Position numbers and translations under genes: made by a program. From positions 1,056,730-1,120,729 of the forward strand of contig NZ_LMQH01000011.1 of the NCBI RefSeq assembly GCF_001424105.1: a stretch of 64,000 nucleotides of DNA, read 5' to 3'. Every line of letters starts with the position of its first letter. Position 1 is the first letter of the stretch. This DNA is from Chryseobacterium sp. Leaf394. GTDB taxonomy: Bacteria; Bacteroidota; Bacteroidia; Flavobacteriales; Weeksellaceae. Shown in pieces: positions 36,944-44,759 of the stretch. The notes under the pieces were generated by a model. It saw only the letters and a list, made by a program, of their open reading frames with translations, did no database searches and had not been told where the DNA came from.

Positions 36944-37651
36944 ATGAGTTTAAAACTAAAACATCTTCCACTTTTACTCCTACCATTTTCACTGAACTTA
37001 AATGCTCAGGAATTGAAAACCACATTCAGTAAAGATGTAAAACGTGCAGAAAAAATATCCTATATCCTCGATTATCCTAAAAATGCAAAAGGAAAAATAC
37101 CGTTGGTGGTTTTCCTGCATGGTTCCGGCGAACGGGGAAATGATCTCGAAAAAGTAAAAGCGCACAGTCCGTTTACCTATAAAAATTTAATCAAAGAGCC
37201 AGTCGCAATTTTGGCACCTCAATGTCCGGCAGATACTTGGTGGGACACGGTGACGGTTTATCATTTAATCAAAGAAATTCAGGCAAAATACAAAATCGAC
37301 GATTCCAGAATTTATCTTACCGGACTCTCAATGGGTGGTTGGGGAACTCTAAAATTAGCGATGGAACATCCTGAAATGTTTGCAGCAGTTGTTTCCGTTT
37401 GTGCACCGACCGACCGAGTGATGTACGCAAATATTCATCAGTACAAAAATCTCAACATGAAGATTTATCACGGCGGAATGGATGATGTTGTTTTGCCCGA
37501 AAATGCTTTTAATTTCTACCAAAAACTCCATCCGGTCAATCCATCAGCAGAACTGACGATTTTTCCGAATGATAATCACAACTCCTGGGATTCAACTTAT
37601 TCAAATCCTGCCTTGTACGAATGGATGTTAAGTAAGAAGAAAGATAAATAA
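36944..37651 (+). CDS. secreted alpha/beta-hydrolase (carboxylesterase-like)
   Basis: 235 residues with a signal peptide (ending NLNAQ). The catalytic triad is readable: Ser129 in GLSMGGWG, an Asp near 181 in GGMDDVV and His212 in NDNHNSW; the oxyanion loop is HGSGERGND (residues 59-67). This is the pattern of the predicted-peptidase/feruloyl-esterase-like group found in many polysaccharide loci. Lying between glucanases and a GH3 enzyme, it may remove ester groups (for instance succinyl) from the glucan. The substrate is inferred only from context. Confidence 0.85.
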   Translation: MSLKLKHLPLLLLPFSLNLNAQELKTTFSKDVKRAEKISYILDYPKNAKGKIPLVVFLHGSGERGNDLEKVKAHSPFTYKNLIKEPVAILAPQCPADTWWDTVTVYHLIKEIQAKYKIDDSRIYLTGLSMGGWGTLKLAMEHPEMFAAVVSVCAPTDRVMYANIHQYKNLNMKIYHGGMDDVVLPENAFNFYQKLHPVNPSAELTIFPNDNHNSWDSTYSNPALYEWMLSKKKDK

Positions 37652-37682
37652 TGTTAGGACTTCATTAAAATCTATTCATAAA

Positions 37683-38249
37683 ATGACTCAACAGATAAAA
37701 GATACACTTATTTACGAAAATCAGGAATTTTACTTAGATGTTGAATTAATCGAAGGATATTTCCTTGAATTTCCAGAGAAACGTACTGAATTCGAAATCT
37801 CGTGTAGTGCGCTTTGGAAAGGATATATTGCACAGTTTGAAGTGAAAAATGATGAGTTGTGTATCAATAAACTGGAATGGTTAACTGACATAGATTTTAA
37901 TATGAAATCTTTACGAGAAGAAATTTTCCCGGAAAATAAGTTTGAATGGTATTCTGGGCTTATTAGGATAGATGATTTCAGAGGCGAATTTGGAGATGAA
38001 CCAAAAGATGGGATATTTGAATATTTAGAAATTCTTAATGGAAACTTTAAGCAAAAAAGAATTTTCAACTATTCCGAATTGCAGGAATTTAAAAAAGCGC
38101 AATATGAATATTTTTTAATTTCTGAAGAAATCGAACAGGTTTATGATTTTTGGAGAAGAAACAATGAAAATGGAATTGTTAAGAAAGATTTTGTTAACAA
38201 GATTATTTTAAAAAACATAATGGAATATACCCGAGAAGTATATGTTTAG
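37683..38249 (+). CDS. cytoplasmic protein, unknown function
   Basis: 188 residues with no signal peptide or membrane segment, rich in Glu, Phe, Trp and Tyr (WLTDIDFNMKSLREE, FEWYSGLIRIDDFRGEF). I recognise no family. Its composition and the acidic, aromatic-rich single domain recall immunity proteins of polymorphic toxin systems, but no toxin gene is nearby. It follows the esterase by 31 bp yet seems unrelated to the sugar locus; it may be a late insertion. Confidence 0.65.
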   Translation: MTQQIKDTLIYENQEFYLDVELIEGYFLEFPEKRTEFEISCSALWKGYIAQFEVKNDELCINKLEWLTDIDFNMKSLREEIFPENKFEWYSGLIRIDDFRGEFGDEPKDGIFEYLEILNGNFKQKRIFNYSELQEFKKAQYEYFLISEEIEQVYDFWRRNNENGIVKKDFVNKIILKNIMEYTREVYV

Positions 38250-38406
38250 TGAAAAATAACTTACCAGCATTTTATTGTGCTATCATTTGGTGAGTGAAAC
38301 TCCCTTGGGAAAACGTAGCCAAGACGATTTAGAAAAAAATCTTAGCAAACGTTGCGTCGAAAAATTAAAATTAAAAAAAAAGAAATATAATTAAAGAAGA
38401 AGATAC

Positions 38407-40734
38407 ATGAAAAAGTTAATTGTAATCGCCACTTTGGCATTGGCACCAATGTTCTCGGCACAGGAAATGGTCACGAAGCCCGTTCAGTCTTATCAGACTG
38501 CGCAGTATCAGGCAAAGAAAAAAGCTTTTGTTGATGCACTTTTGGCTAAAATGACCTTAGATGAAAAAATCGGACAGCTGAATTTACCGAGTTCAGGTGA
38601 TTTTACAACAGGTCTTGCTAAAAGTTCAGACATCGGAAAAAAAGTTGAGCAGGGATTAGTCGGTGGACTTTTTAATATAAAAGGTGCGGAAAAAATTAAA
38701 GCCGTACAAAAAGTAGCAGTAGAAAACAGCCGCCTGAAAATTCCGTTGATTTTCGGGATGGACGTTATTCACGGTTATGAAACGACTTTTCCAATTCCAT
38801 TAGGATTGGCAGCTTCATGGGATATGAATCTGGTTCAGCAGTCCGCAAGAGTAGCAGCAAGAGAAGCCGCAGCAGACGGAATCAACTGGACATTCTCGCC
38901 AATGGTGGACATTTCCCGCGAACCGAGATGGGGAAGGGTTTCCGAAGGTTCCGGTGAAGATCCATATTTAGGAAGTGAGATTTCTAAAAATATGGTTTAT
39001 GGTTATCAGGGTAAAGATTTGGCGAACGGAACCAATATTTTAGCTTGTGTAAAACACTTTGCATTATACGGAGCTGGCGAAGCGGGTAGAGATTATAACA
39101 CCGTTGACATGAGCCACGTGCGAATGTTTAATGAATATTTTCCACCTTACAAAGCGGCTGTTGATGCAGGTGTTGCTTCGGTGATGGCTTCTTTCAATGA
39201 AGTGGACGGCGTGCCGGCAACCGGAAACAGATGGTTACAGACTGAAGTTTTAAGAAACCAGTGGAAATTCAAAGGTTTTGTCGTTACAGATTATACCGGA
39301 ATCAACGAAATGGTAGATCACGGAATGGGAGATTTACAGCAGGTATCGGCTTTGGCTTTGAAAGCTGGTGTTGATATGGATATGGTTGGAGAAGGCTTTT
39401 TAACCACATTAAAAAAATCTCTGGCTGAAGGAAAAGTGACTCAGGCTGAAATCGATATGGCTGCTAAAAGAATTCTGGAAGCGAAATACGACTTAGGCTT
39501 ATTTGATAATCCTTACAAACACGGAGATGTAAAACTTGCTGCGAAAGAAGTCTACAATATGGAAAACCGTAACATCGCCAGAAGCGCAGCAGCTCAGTCG
39601 ATGGTTTTGATGAAAAATGAAAATCAGGTTTTACCATTGAAAAAATCAGGAACGGTCGCGGTAATCGGTCCGTTGGTCAACAACTCAATGAATATGCCGG
39701 GAACATGGAGTGTCGCTTCTAAACATGCCAATGCAGTCAATCTGATGCAGGGTCTTCAGGCAAACTTCGGAAAAGAAGTGAAATTCCTTTCTGCGAAAGG
39801 TGCCAACATCGATTACGATGCTAAACTCGAAGAAATCTACGCAGCGCACGGCAAGAAAACCGACAGAGACAACCGTTCAAAAGAAGCTTTATTGAAAGAA
39901 GCTGTTGATATTGCGAACAAAGCTGATGTCATTGTTTTGGCTATTGGAGAATCTGCCGAAATGAGTGGAGAATCTTCTTCAAGAACTGAAATTACTATTC
40001 CACAATCACAAGTTGATTTATTAAATGAATTGAAAAAAACAGGAAAGCCAATCGCCATGGTACTTTTCACGGGTCGTCCGTTAGCTCTGACAAACGTAAA
40101 AGATACTCCTGATGCAATTCTGAATGTATGGTTCCCGGGTTCAGAGGCGGGATCTGCTATTTCTGATGTTCTTTTCGGAAAAGTAAATCCTTCAGGTAAA
40201 CTTCCTATGACTTTCCCAAGAAGTTTAGGACAGGTTCCAATTTATTATAATGCTAAAAATACAGGCCGGCCTTTAGATCAAAAACTGGTTGATAAGTGTG
40301 AATATCAAAGATTCCGTTCCAATTATATGGATGAGTGTAATACACCATTGTATCCGTTTGGTTATGGTTTGAGCTATACTAAATTTACCTATTCTGATGT
40401 GACAGTTTCCAATGCCAATCCAAAAGGAAATCAGACGGTTCAGGCTTCGGTAACGGTTACCAATTCAGGAAATTATGACGGAGCAGAAGTGGTTCAGTTA
40501 TACATCAGAGATTGGGTAGGAACCATTACAAGACCGGTAAAAGAACTGAAAGGATTCCAGAAAGTGATGCTGAAAAAAGGAGAATCTAAAAAAGTAACCT
40601 TCGATATCACTCCGGAACAGCTTAAATTCTACAACGGAGATTTAAAATACGACTGGGAAGCTGGAGATTTTGAGATCATGATCGGAACCAATTCCGAAGA
40701 CGTGAAACATTCAAAAATTAACTGGACAAAATAA
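38407..40734 (+). CDS. GH3 beta-glucosidase (BglX-like)
   Basis: 775 residues with a signal peptide (ending MFSAQ). The GH3 N-terminal barrel contains KHFALYGAGEAGRDYN and GFVVTDYTGI with the nucleophile Asp295; the C-terminal sandwich domain carries GESAEMSGESSSRTEI (acid/base region), and a fibronectin-III-like domain closes the protein from about residue 690. It should release glucose from beta-gluco-oligosaccharides in the periplasm. In a locus with GH144 enzymes the natural substrate is likely sophoro-oligosaccharides. Confidence 0.93.
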   Translation: MKKLIVIATLALAPMFSAQEMVTKPVQSYQTAQYQAKKKAFVDALLAKMTLDEKIGQLNLPSSGDFTTGLAKSSDIGKKVEQGLVGGLFNIKGAEKIKAVQKVAVENSRLKIPLIFGMDVIHGYETTFPIPLGLAASWDMNLVQQSARVAAREAAADGINWTFSPMVDISREPRWGRVSEGSGEDPYLGSEISKNMVYGYQGKDLANGTNILACVKHFALYGAGEAGRDYNTVDMSHVRMFNEYFPPYKAAVDAGVASVMASFNEVDGVPATGNRWLQTEVLRNQWKFKGFVVTDYTGINEMVDHGMGDLQQVSALALKAGVDMDMVGEGFLTTLKKSLAEGKVTQAEIDMAAKRILEAKYDLGLFDNPYKHGDVKLAAKEVYNMENRNIARSAAAQSMVLMKNENQVLPLKKSGTVAVIGPLVNNSMNMPGTWSVASKHANAVNLMQGLQANFGKEVKFLSAKGANIDYDAKLEEIYAAHGKKTDRDNRSKEALLKEAVDIANKADVIVLAIGESAEMSGESSSRTEITIPQSQVDLLNELKKTGKPIAMVLFTGRPLALTNVKDTPDAILNVWFPGSEAGSAISDVLFGKVNPSGKLPMTFPRSLGQVPIYYNAKNTGRPLDQKLVDKCEYQRFRSNYMDECNTPLYPFGYGLSYTKFTYSDVTVSNANPKGNQTVQASVTVTNSGNYDGAEVVQLYIRDWVGTITRPVKELKGFQKVMLKKGESKKVTFDITPEQLKFYNGDLKYDWEAGDFEIMIGTNSEDVKHSKINWTK

Positions 40735-40736
40735 GT

Positions 40737-40769
40737 AAAAAAAAGCCATTCGAAAGAATGGTTTTTTTT
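40737..40769 (+). terminator. intrinsic terminator after the GH3 gene
   Basis: Stem AAGCCATTC / GAATGGTTT with a GAAA tetraloop and eight T residues; starts directly after the stop codon. Confidence 0.85.
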
Positions 40770-40804
40770 ATGAGTAATTGGCAATGAGCAATAGGTAATC
40801 GGAT
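40770..40804. repeat. short heptamer array after the GH3 terminator
   Basis: Five units in register: ATGAGTA, ATTGGCA, ATGAGCA, ATAGGTA, ATCGGAT. The first and third are identical with units of the array at 18808-18863. Confidence 0.65.
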
Positions 40805-40854
40805 GCTTTGATGACTGATTTGAAGATATAATCTGTAATTTCAAAGGCAGCATT

Positions 40855-41135
40855 ACTTCGGGTAGAATTTGAAGAAAATTGTATCGGGAAGTTGTTTTTT
40901 CACAAAATTCTTGTTAGTTCACTAGTTCTCGATACATTTTTCTCGTTTCGCTGCGAAAAACACTCGAACTGACGGAGTGATTTCAAAGTAAAAAAAAGCG
41001 TCACTTCGGGTAGATTTTTGAAGAAAATTGTATCGGGAAGTTGTTGAATTTAAAAGAAAATTTGTAGTTCGTTCACTGGTTCTCGATACATTTTTCTCCG
41101 CTTCGCTGCGAAAAACACTCGAATGAACGGAGTGA
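40855..41135. repeat. two tandem copies of a hairpin-forming element of about 130 bp
   Basis: Copy 1 (40855-40980) and copy 2 (41003-41135) share ACTTCGGGTAG, AAGAAAATTGTATCGGGAAG, TTCTCGATACATTTTTCTC, TTCGCTGCGAAAAACACTCGAA and CGGAGTGA in the same order, with small differences. Each copy can fold: GTATCGGGAA pairs with TTCTCGATAC, and TTTCGCTGCGAAA forms a local hairpin. No ORF inside looks like a gene. Probable REP- or MITE-like element. Confidence 0.7.
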
Positions 41136-41207
41136 TAACTATTCTAATTCTGACAAAAAAAAATCTGCCTCCAAAGAAAGCAGATTCATATTTAAAAAGA
41201 AAAAATC

Positions 41208-41630
41208 TTAGTTGTTCGTCACCGAAAGTTTCACCTCAATATTATTTCTTGTCGCATTTGAATACGGACAAATCTGATGCGCCTTTTCTGTCAGTTCCTG
41301 AGCTTCTTCGAGAGAAACTCCCGGAATATTCACAGCTAATTCTGCAGCCAAACCAAAACCTCCATCTTCATTCTGTCCGATGCTCACATTTGCGACTACC
41401 GAAGTTTCTCCGGTTTTAATTTTAGATTTGCTGATAATTAAATTAAGTGCGCTGTCAAAGCAGGCCGCATATCCTGCTGCGAAAAGCATCTCAGGGTTGG
41501 TGTAATCGTCGTTGGCTCCTCCGAGTCCTTTTGGCATTCTCACTTCAAGATCCAAAACTCCGTTATCGCTTTTTACCTGTCCGTTTCTTCCGCCTTTTGC
41601 GGTAACGTTGGTTGTATATAATGTTTTCAT
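41208..41630 (-). CDS. ohr: organic hydroperoxide resistance protein Ohr
   Basis: 140 residues of the OsmC/Ohr family. The reactive Cys57 (GYAACFDSAL) and resolving Cys121 (HQICPYSNATR) are both in place, and the late Asn-Ile-Glu-Val strand is typical of Ohr. The enzyme reduces organic hydroperoxides with lipoylated protein as electron donor. It is the last gene of the operon nitroreductase-ohrR-ohr, one base after the ohrR stop. Confidence 0.93.
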   Translation of the reverse strand: MKTLYTTNVTAKGGRNGQVKSDNGVLDLEVRMPKGLGGANDDYTNPEMLFAAGYAACFDSALNLIISKSKIKTGETSVVANVSIGQNEDGGFGLAAELAVNIPGVSLEEAQELTEKAHQICPYSNATRNNIEVKLSVTNN

Positions 41631-41631
41631 T

Positions 41632-42066
41632 TTATTTTTGAATTTTATTTAAAATTTTCTGAATGGTTTCTTTAAGTTCAAGTAAATCTTCAGTCGAAAG
41701 ATTCAGTTTTTCCTGCATTTTTGCCGGAATTTCACAGGCTTTATGTTGTAAATCTTTACCTGCCTGATCCAGAAAAACTTCAACCACCCGTTCATCTTCT
41801 TTTTTTCTTTTTCGGATGACGAAACCTTTGGCCTCCAGTCTTTTCAGAAGTGGCGTTAACGTTCCGCTGTCGAGATACAGTTTTTCACCCACCTGATTTA
41901 CGGTCAATCCATCCTTTTCCCAAAGTACCATCATCACAAGATATTGTGGATAGGTAATATCAAGTTCATCGAGAAACGGACGGTACAAACCGGTGATTTC
42001 CTTTGCGATGACATAAAGAGGGAAACACAGTTGGCTTCCTAATTGGGGTGGGTTGTGATTTTCCAT
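41632..42066 (-). CDS. ohrR: MarR-family peroxide sensor OhrR
   Basis: 144 residues with the winged-helix core of MarR proteins (LTVNQVGEKLYLDSGTLTPLLKRLEAKGFV, then the wing RKRKKEDERVVEVFL). The redox-sensing Cys14 (QLCFPLY) and the Tyr pair expected in OhrR are present. Oxidation of Cys14 by organic peroxide should release it from DNA and switch on ohr. An OhrR-type palindrome sits in the promoter of this operon at 42793-42807. Confidence 0.92.
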   Translation of the reverse strand: MENHNPPQLGSQLCFPLYVIAKEITGLYRPFLDELDITYPQYLVMMVLWEKDGLTVNQVGEKLYLDSGTLTPLLKRLEAKGFVIRKRKKEDERVVEVFLDQAGKDLQHKACEIPAKMQEKLNLSTEDLLELKETIQKILNKIQK

Positions 42067-42090
42067 AATTGAGTGTGTTTTTTAAAAGTA

Positions 42091-42723
42091 CTATTTTGTA
42101 ATGATAAATTCCTCCATCGGAATTCTCACCTTTTTCATGTGCGACAGCCAGTCGTTTTCAGCATCACGGTAACCCAAATACAGAAGCGAAACACTTTTTA
42201 ATCCTAATTTTTTAAGTTCAAGGATTTCGTCAACTACTTCATTATTGAAACCTTCAGCTGGTGTAGAATCTATTTTCAATTCGGCCGCCTGAGCCATCGC
42301 CAAGCCTAATGCAATATAAGTCTGTCTTGCTGTGTGCGCAAAATGCTGTTCGGGAGTTTGGGCGTTGTACAGATCTTTAATCATATCGGTATAACTGCTG
42401 AAACGTCCTTGTGGCAAGTCTCTCACATCGGTATGATGATCGTATACTTTGTCAATTTTTTCATTGGAATAGCTGTCCCAGGCAGCAAAAACCAAAACAT
42501 GAGAACAGTCTCTCATCACTTCCGGATTAAACGCTCCGCTCACCATTTTCTCTTTCAGATCCTGATTTTCTACAACAATTAATCTGAAAGGCTGTAAACC
42601 TGATGAAGTGGGAGCCAATCTTGCAGCTTCTAAAATTTTATCTAAATCTTCCTGTGATACTTTTTTTGATGAGTCATACGCTTTTGCGGCATGTCTCCAG
42701 TTTAAATCTTCTATTAACGACAT
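42091..42723 (-). CDS. nitroreductase-family NAD(P)H-dependent oxidoreductase
   Basis: 210 residues of the FMN-dependent NfsB-like family: N-terminal WRHAAKAYDSSKKVSQEDLDKILEAARLAPTSSGLQPF and the C-terminal KLGLKSVSLLYLGYRDAENDWL region. A homodimer with FMN is expected. First gene of the operon with ohrR and ohr, which suggests a role in reducing quinones or electrophiles formed under peroxide stress. Confidence 0.88.
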   Translation of the reverse strand: MSLIEDLNWRHAAKAYDSSKKVSQEDLDKILEAARLAPTSSGLQPFRLIVVENQDLKEKMVSGAFNPEVMRDCSHVLVFAAWDSYSNEKIDKVYDHHTDVRDLPQGRFSSYTDMIKDLYNAQTPEQHFAHTARQTYIALGLAMAQAAELKIDSTPAEGFNNEVVDEILELKKLGLKSVSLLYLGYRDAENDWLSHMKKVRIPMEEFIITK

Positions 42724-42781
42724 TGTTTATTATTTTAAATTAAAATTTTGATTCTTAAATAATCTGAATCAAATAACAATG

Positions 42782-42789
42782 CAAATTTA
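42782..42789 (-). promoter_or_regulatory. candidate -7 element (TAAATTTG) of the nitroreductase-ohrR-ohr operon
   Basis: Full TAnnTTTG match on the minus strand, about 59 bp before the ATG at 42723. It is directly next to the OhrR-like palindrome. Confidence 0.5.
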
Positions 42790-42792
42790 CAA

Positions 42793-42807
42793 AACAATTA
42801 AATTGCA
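42793..42807. promoter_or_regulatory. candidate OhrR operator
   Basis: AACAATTAAATTGCA, centred on 42800, contains the perfect palindrome CAATT-A-AATTG. It agrees at 13 of 15 positions with TACAATTAAATTGTA, the OhrR operator form I recall from Bacillus subtilis. It lies just upstream of the -7 element, where a bound repressor would block RNA polymerase. Confidence 0.65.
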
Positions 42808-42865
42808 CAAAATTTAATTTTAAAAAATTTAATTTAGATGAAATCAATAATGTAAATTATTTGAA

Positions 42866-42899
42866 ACAAAAAATCCATCGCAATGAACAATGGATTTTT
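42866..42899 (-). terminator. terminator after lipB
   Basis: Stem AAAAATCCAT / ATGGATTTTT with an 11-nt loop, 16 bp after the lipB stop on the minus strand, followed by a T run. Confidence 0.75.
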
Positions 42900-42914
42900 A
42901 TCTTTTAAATAAAA

Positions 42915-43667
42915 TTAAACTCTTTGGGAACTTTCTGTTTTATGATCAACCAATTCTGCCTCAAAAACATCCGCAAAATGCATTCTGATTTTGGCCTTGA
43001 TATCTTCCATCTCTACAGGAGTCAATTCTCTTTCAAGTTCTCTCTTTAAAGAAGTCACCTGCTTGTCCTTTATTCCGCAGGGAACGATGTACTCAAAATA
43101 ACGCATATCCGTATTGATGTTTAAAGCAAAACCGTGAAGGGTAACCCAACGCGAGGCTTTCACTCCCATCGCACAGATTTTTCTTGCATAAGGTTTGCCA
43201 ACATCCAGCCACACTCCGGTTTCGCCTGGAGATCTTTCGCCTTTCAGACCGTAATCGGCAATGGTTCTGATAATCACTTCCTCCAGATTTCTCATGTATT
43301 TGTGAATGTCTGTGAAGAAATTTTCAAGATCTAAAACAGGATAACCAACGATTTGTCCGTAGCCGTGATAGGTAATGTCTCCACCACGGTTTACTTTTAC
43401 AAAAGTGGCGTCGATTTCTTTTAATTTGTCAATTCCTGCAAGCATATTTTCTTCGTGTCCGCTTTTGCCGAGCGTGTAAACGTGAGGATGCTCTACCAAA
43501 AGAAAATGATTGGGCGTTGCGATATGATTTTCAGGAGCTAAATCGCGGTTTTTGATTTTAATATCAATAATATCTTTCATCAGTTTTTCCTGATAATCCC
43601 AAGCAGGCTGATATTCTCTGATGCCTAAATCTTCAAATTCTACGACTTTATTTTGATGTGTATTCAT
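42915..43667 (-). CDS. lipB: octanoyltransferase LipB
   Basis: 250 residues from the ATG at 43667; the upstream TTG at 43688 is less likely. The LipB signature NRGGDITYHGYGQIVGYP is present, with HGYGQ in place of the usual HGPGQ, and the catalytic Lys lies in MGVKASRWVTLHG. The enzyme moves octanoyl from acyl carrier protein to lipoyl domains. Lipoate also serves Ohr as reductant carrier, and ohr is the neighbouring operon. It has its own candidate promoter just after trpA. Confidence 0.93.
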   Translation of the reverse strand: MNTHQNKVVEFEDLGIREYQPAWDYQEKLMKDIIDIKIKNRDLAPENHIATPNHFLLVEHPHVYTLGKSGHEENMLAGIDKLKEIDATFVKVNRGGDITYHGYGQIVGYPVLDLENFFTDIHKYMRNLEEVIIRTIADYGLKGERSPGETGVWLDVGKPYARKICAMGVKASRWVTLHGFALNINTDMRYFEYIVPCGIKDKQVTSLKRELERELTPVEMEDIKAKIRMHFADVFEAELVDHKTESSQRV

Positions 43668-43730
43668 GCGGATCTCTGTTTTCTCCAAATGGTTCAGCTA
43701 AAATTTTTGATCAGCTCCATTTTGAAGATA

Positions 43731-43738
43731 CAAATTTA
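43731..43738 (-). promoter_or_regulatory. candidate -7 element (TAAATTTG) for lipB
   Basis: Full TAnnTTTG match on the minus strand between the trpA stop and lipB, about 64 bp before the lipB ATG. It suggests lipB is not only transcribed from the trp promoter. Confidence 0.4.
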
Positions 43739-43745
43739 GTGATTT

Positions 43746-44522
43746 TTACCCTTTGATGGAATGGACAAAATCTATGGCGTCCTTCCTCCAATCTCTATTT
43801 TGTAATAGGATGTTGACAAAGGCCGTTCCGATGATTCCGCCGTCTGCTTTTTCGGTAACGTTTTCAAAATCTTCTTTGGATTTAATTCCGAAACCAATCA
43901 TAACAGGGTTTTGTAAGGGAAGAGCATCAATTCTTGATAAATATTCTTCATTTTTTAGAACAGCATTTTCCTTTCCTGTTGTGGAAGACGAGCTTACCGC
44001 ATACAGAAAGCCCGAACTTAAAGAATCCAGATACAAAATTCTTTCATCTGAAGTTTCCGGTGTAATCAGAAAGGTGAAATTTAAATTATATTTTTCTAAA
44101 ATTTTCTGATAATTTTTTTCAAATTCAATAGGTGGGAGGTCAGGAATAATCAATCCCGAAATTCCGCTTTCAGAACATTCTCTACAGAAATTTTCAAATC
44201 CAAAACTCAAAACCGGATTGATGTATCCCATCAGAATGACCGGAATTTTGATCTCAGTTTTAATGGATTTTAACTGTGAAAGTAATTTTTCAATCGTCAT
44301 TCCGTTTTTTAATGCCAGTTCATGCGCTTTCTGAATAACCGGTCCGTCAGCAACAGGATCAGAGTAGGGCATCCCGATTTCCATCATATCTGCTCCCGAA
44401 TCCTGAATTACTCGGACTATTTCTGCGGTATCTTCCAGCTGCGGAATTCCTGCTGTGAAGTAGATGTTGAGGAGTTTGGGTTGGGTGTTGGATGATGGGT
44501 GTTGGGTGTTATGTTGGTTCAT
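43746..44522 (-). CDS. trpA: tryptophan synthase alpha chain
   Basis: 258 residues from the ATG at 44522. Catalyses retro-aldol cleavage of indole-3-glycerol phosphate to indole, which passes through a tunnel to TrpB. Catalytic Glu48 and Asp59 lie in MEIGMPYSDPVADGP; the phosphate-binding Gly-rich part is near the C terminus. Residues 4-17 (NTQHPSSNTQPK...) are encoded by a heptamer-repeat array and precede the conserved LNIYFTAGIP. A gap of 237 bp separates it from trpB, unusual in this operon, which is otherwise tight. Confidence 0.93.
   Translation of the reverse strand: MNQHNTQHPSSNTQPKLLNIYFTAGIPQLEDTAEIVRVIQDSGADMMEIGMPYSDPVADGPVIQKAHELALKNGMTIEKLLSQLKSIKTEIKIPVILMGYINPVLSFGFENFCRECSESGISGLIIPDLPPIEFEKNYQKILEKYNLNFTFLITPETSDERILYLDSLSSGFLYAVSSSSTTGKENAVLKNEEYLSRIDALPLQNPVMIGFGIKSKEDFENVTEKADGGIIGTAFVNILLQNRDWRKDAIDFVHSIKG
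44476..44510. repeat. heptamer array inside the 5' end of trpA
   Basis: On the coding (minus) strand the units are AACACCC, AACACCC, ATCATCC, AACACCC, AACCCAA, all in register. They encode part of an N-terminal extension of TrpA. Confidence 0.75.
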
Positions 44523-44759
44523 TGTTTTATTTTTTTGGTTTTTAAAAATATTTTTCATTCTGCATTTTTGATGGGAATTTACTCTATAAGCTATCAAGTT
44601 GTTGCGTTGAATCTTTTTTCTGATGATATTTTTTAATAAGACTATAACCTATTCTTTAGTAAGTTTTTCAGAAGGATATTCTAATGAACTTTTTGATAGG
44701 ATTGCATCCTGTCCTCAGGTAAGTCGTCCCTTTGGGACTTTTAGTATTTTTTTAGCTGA

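Noticed and set aside
44726..44738. Terminator between trpB and trpA
   Set aside because: The stem is only 5 bp (GTCCC / GGGAC) and the T run on the minus strand is poor; it may belong to a dispersed repeat instead.
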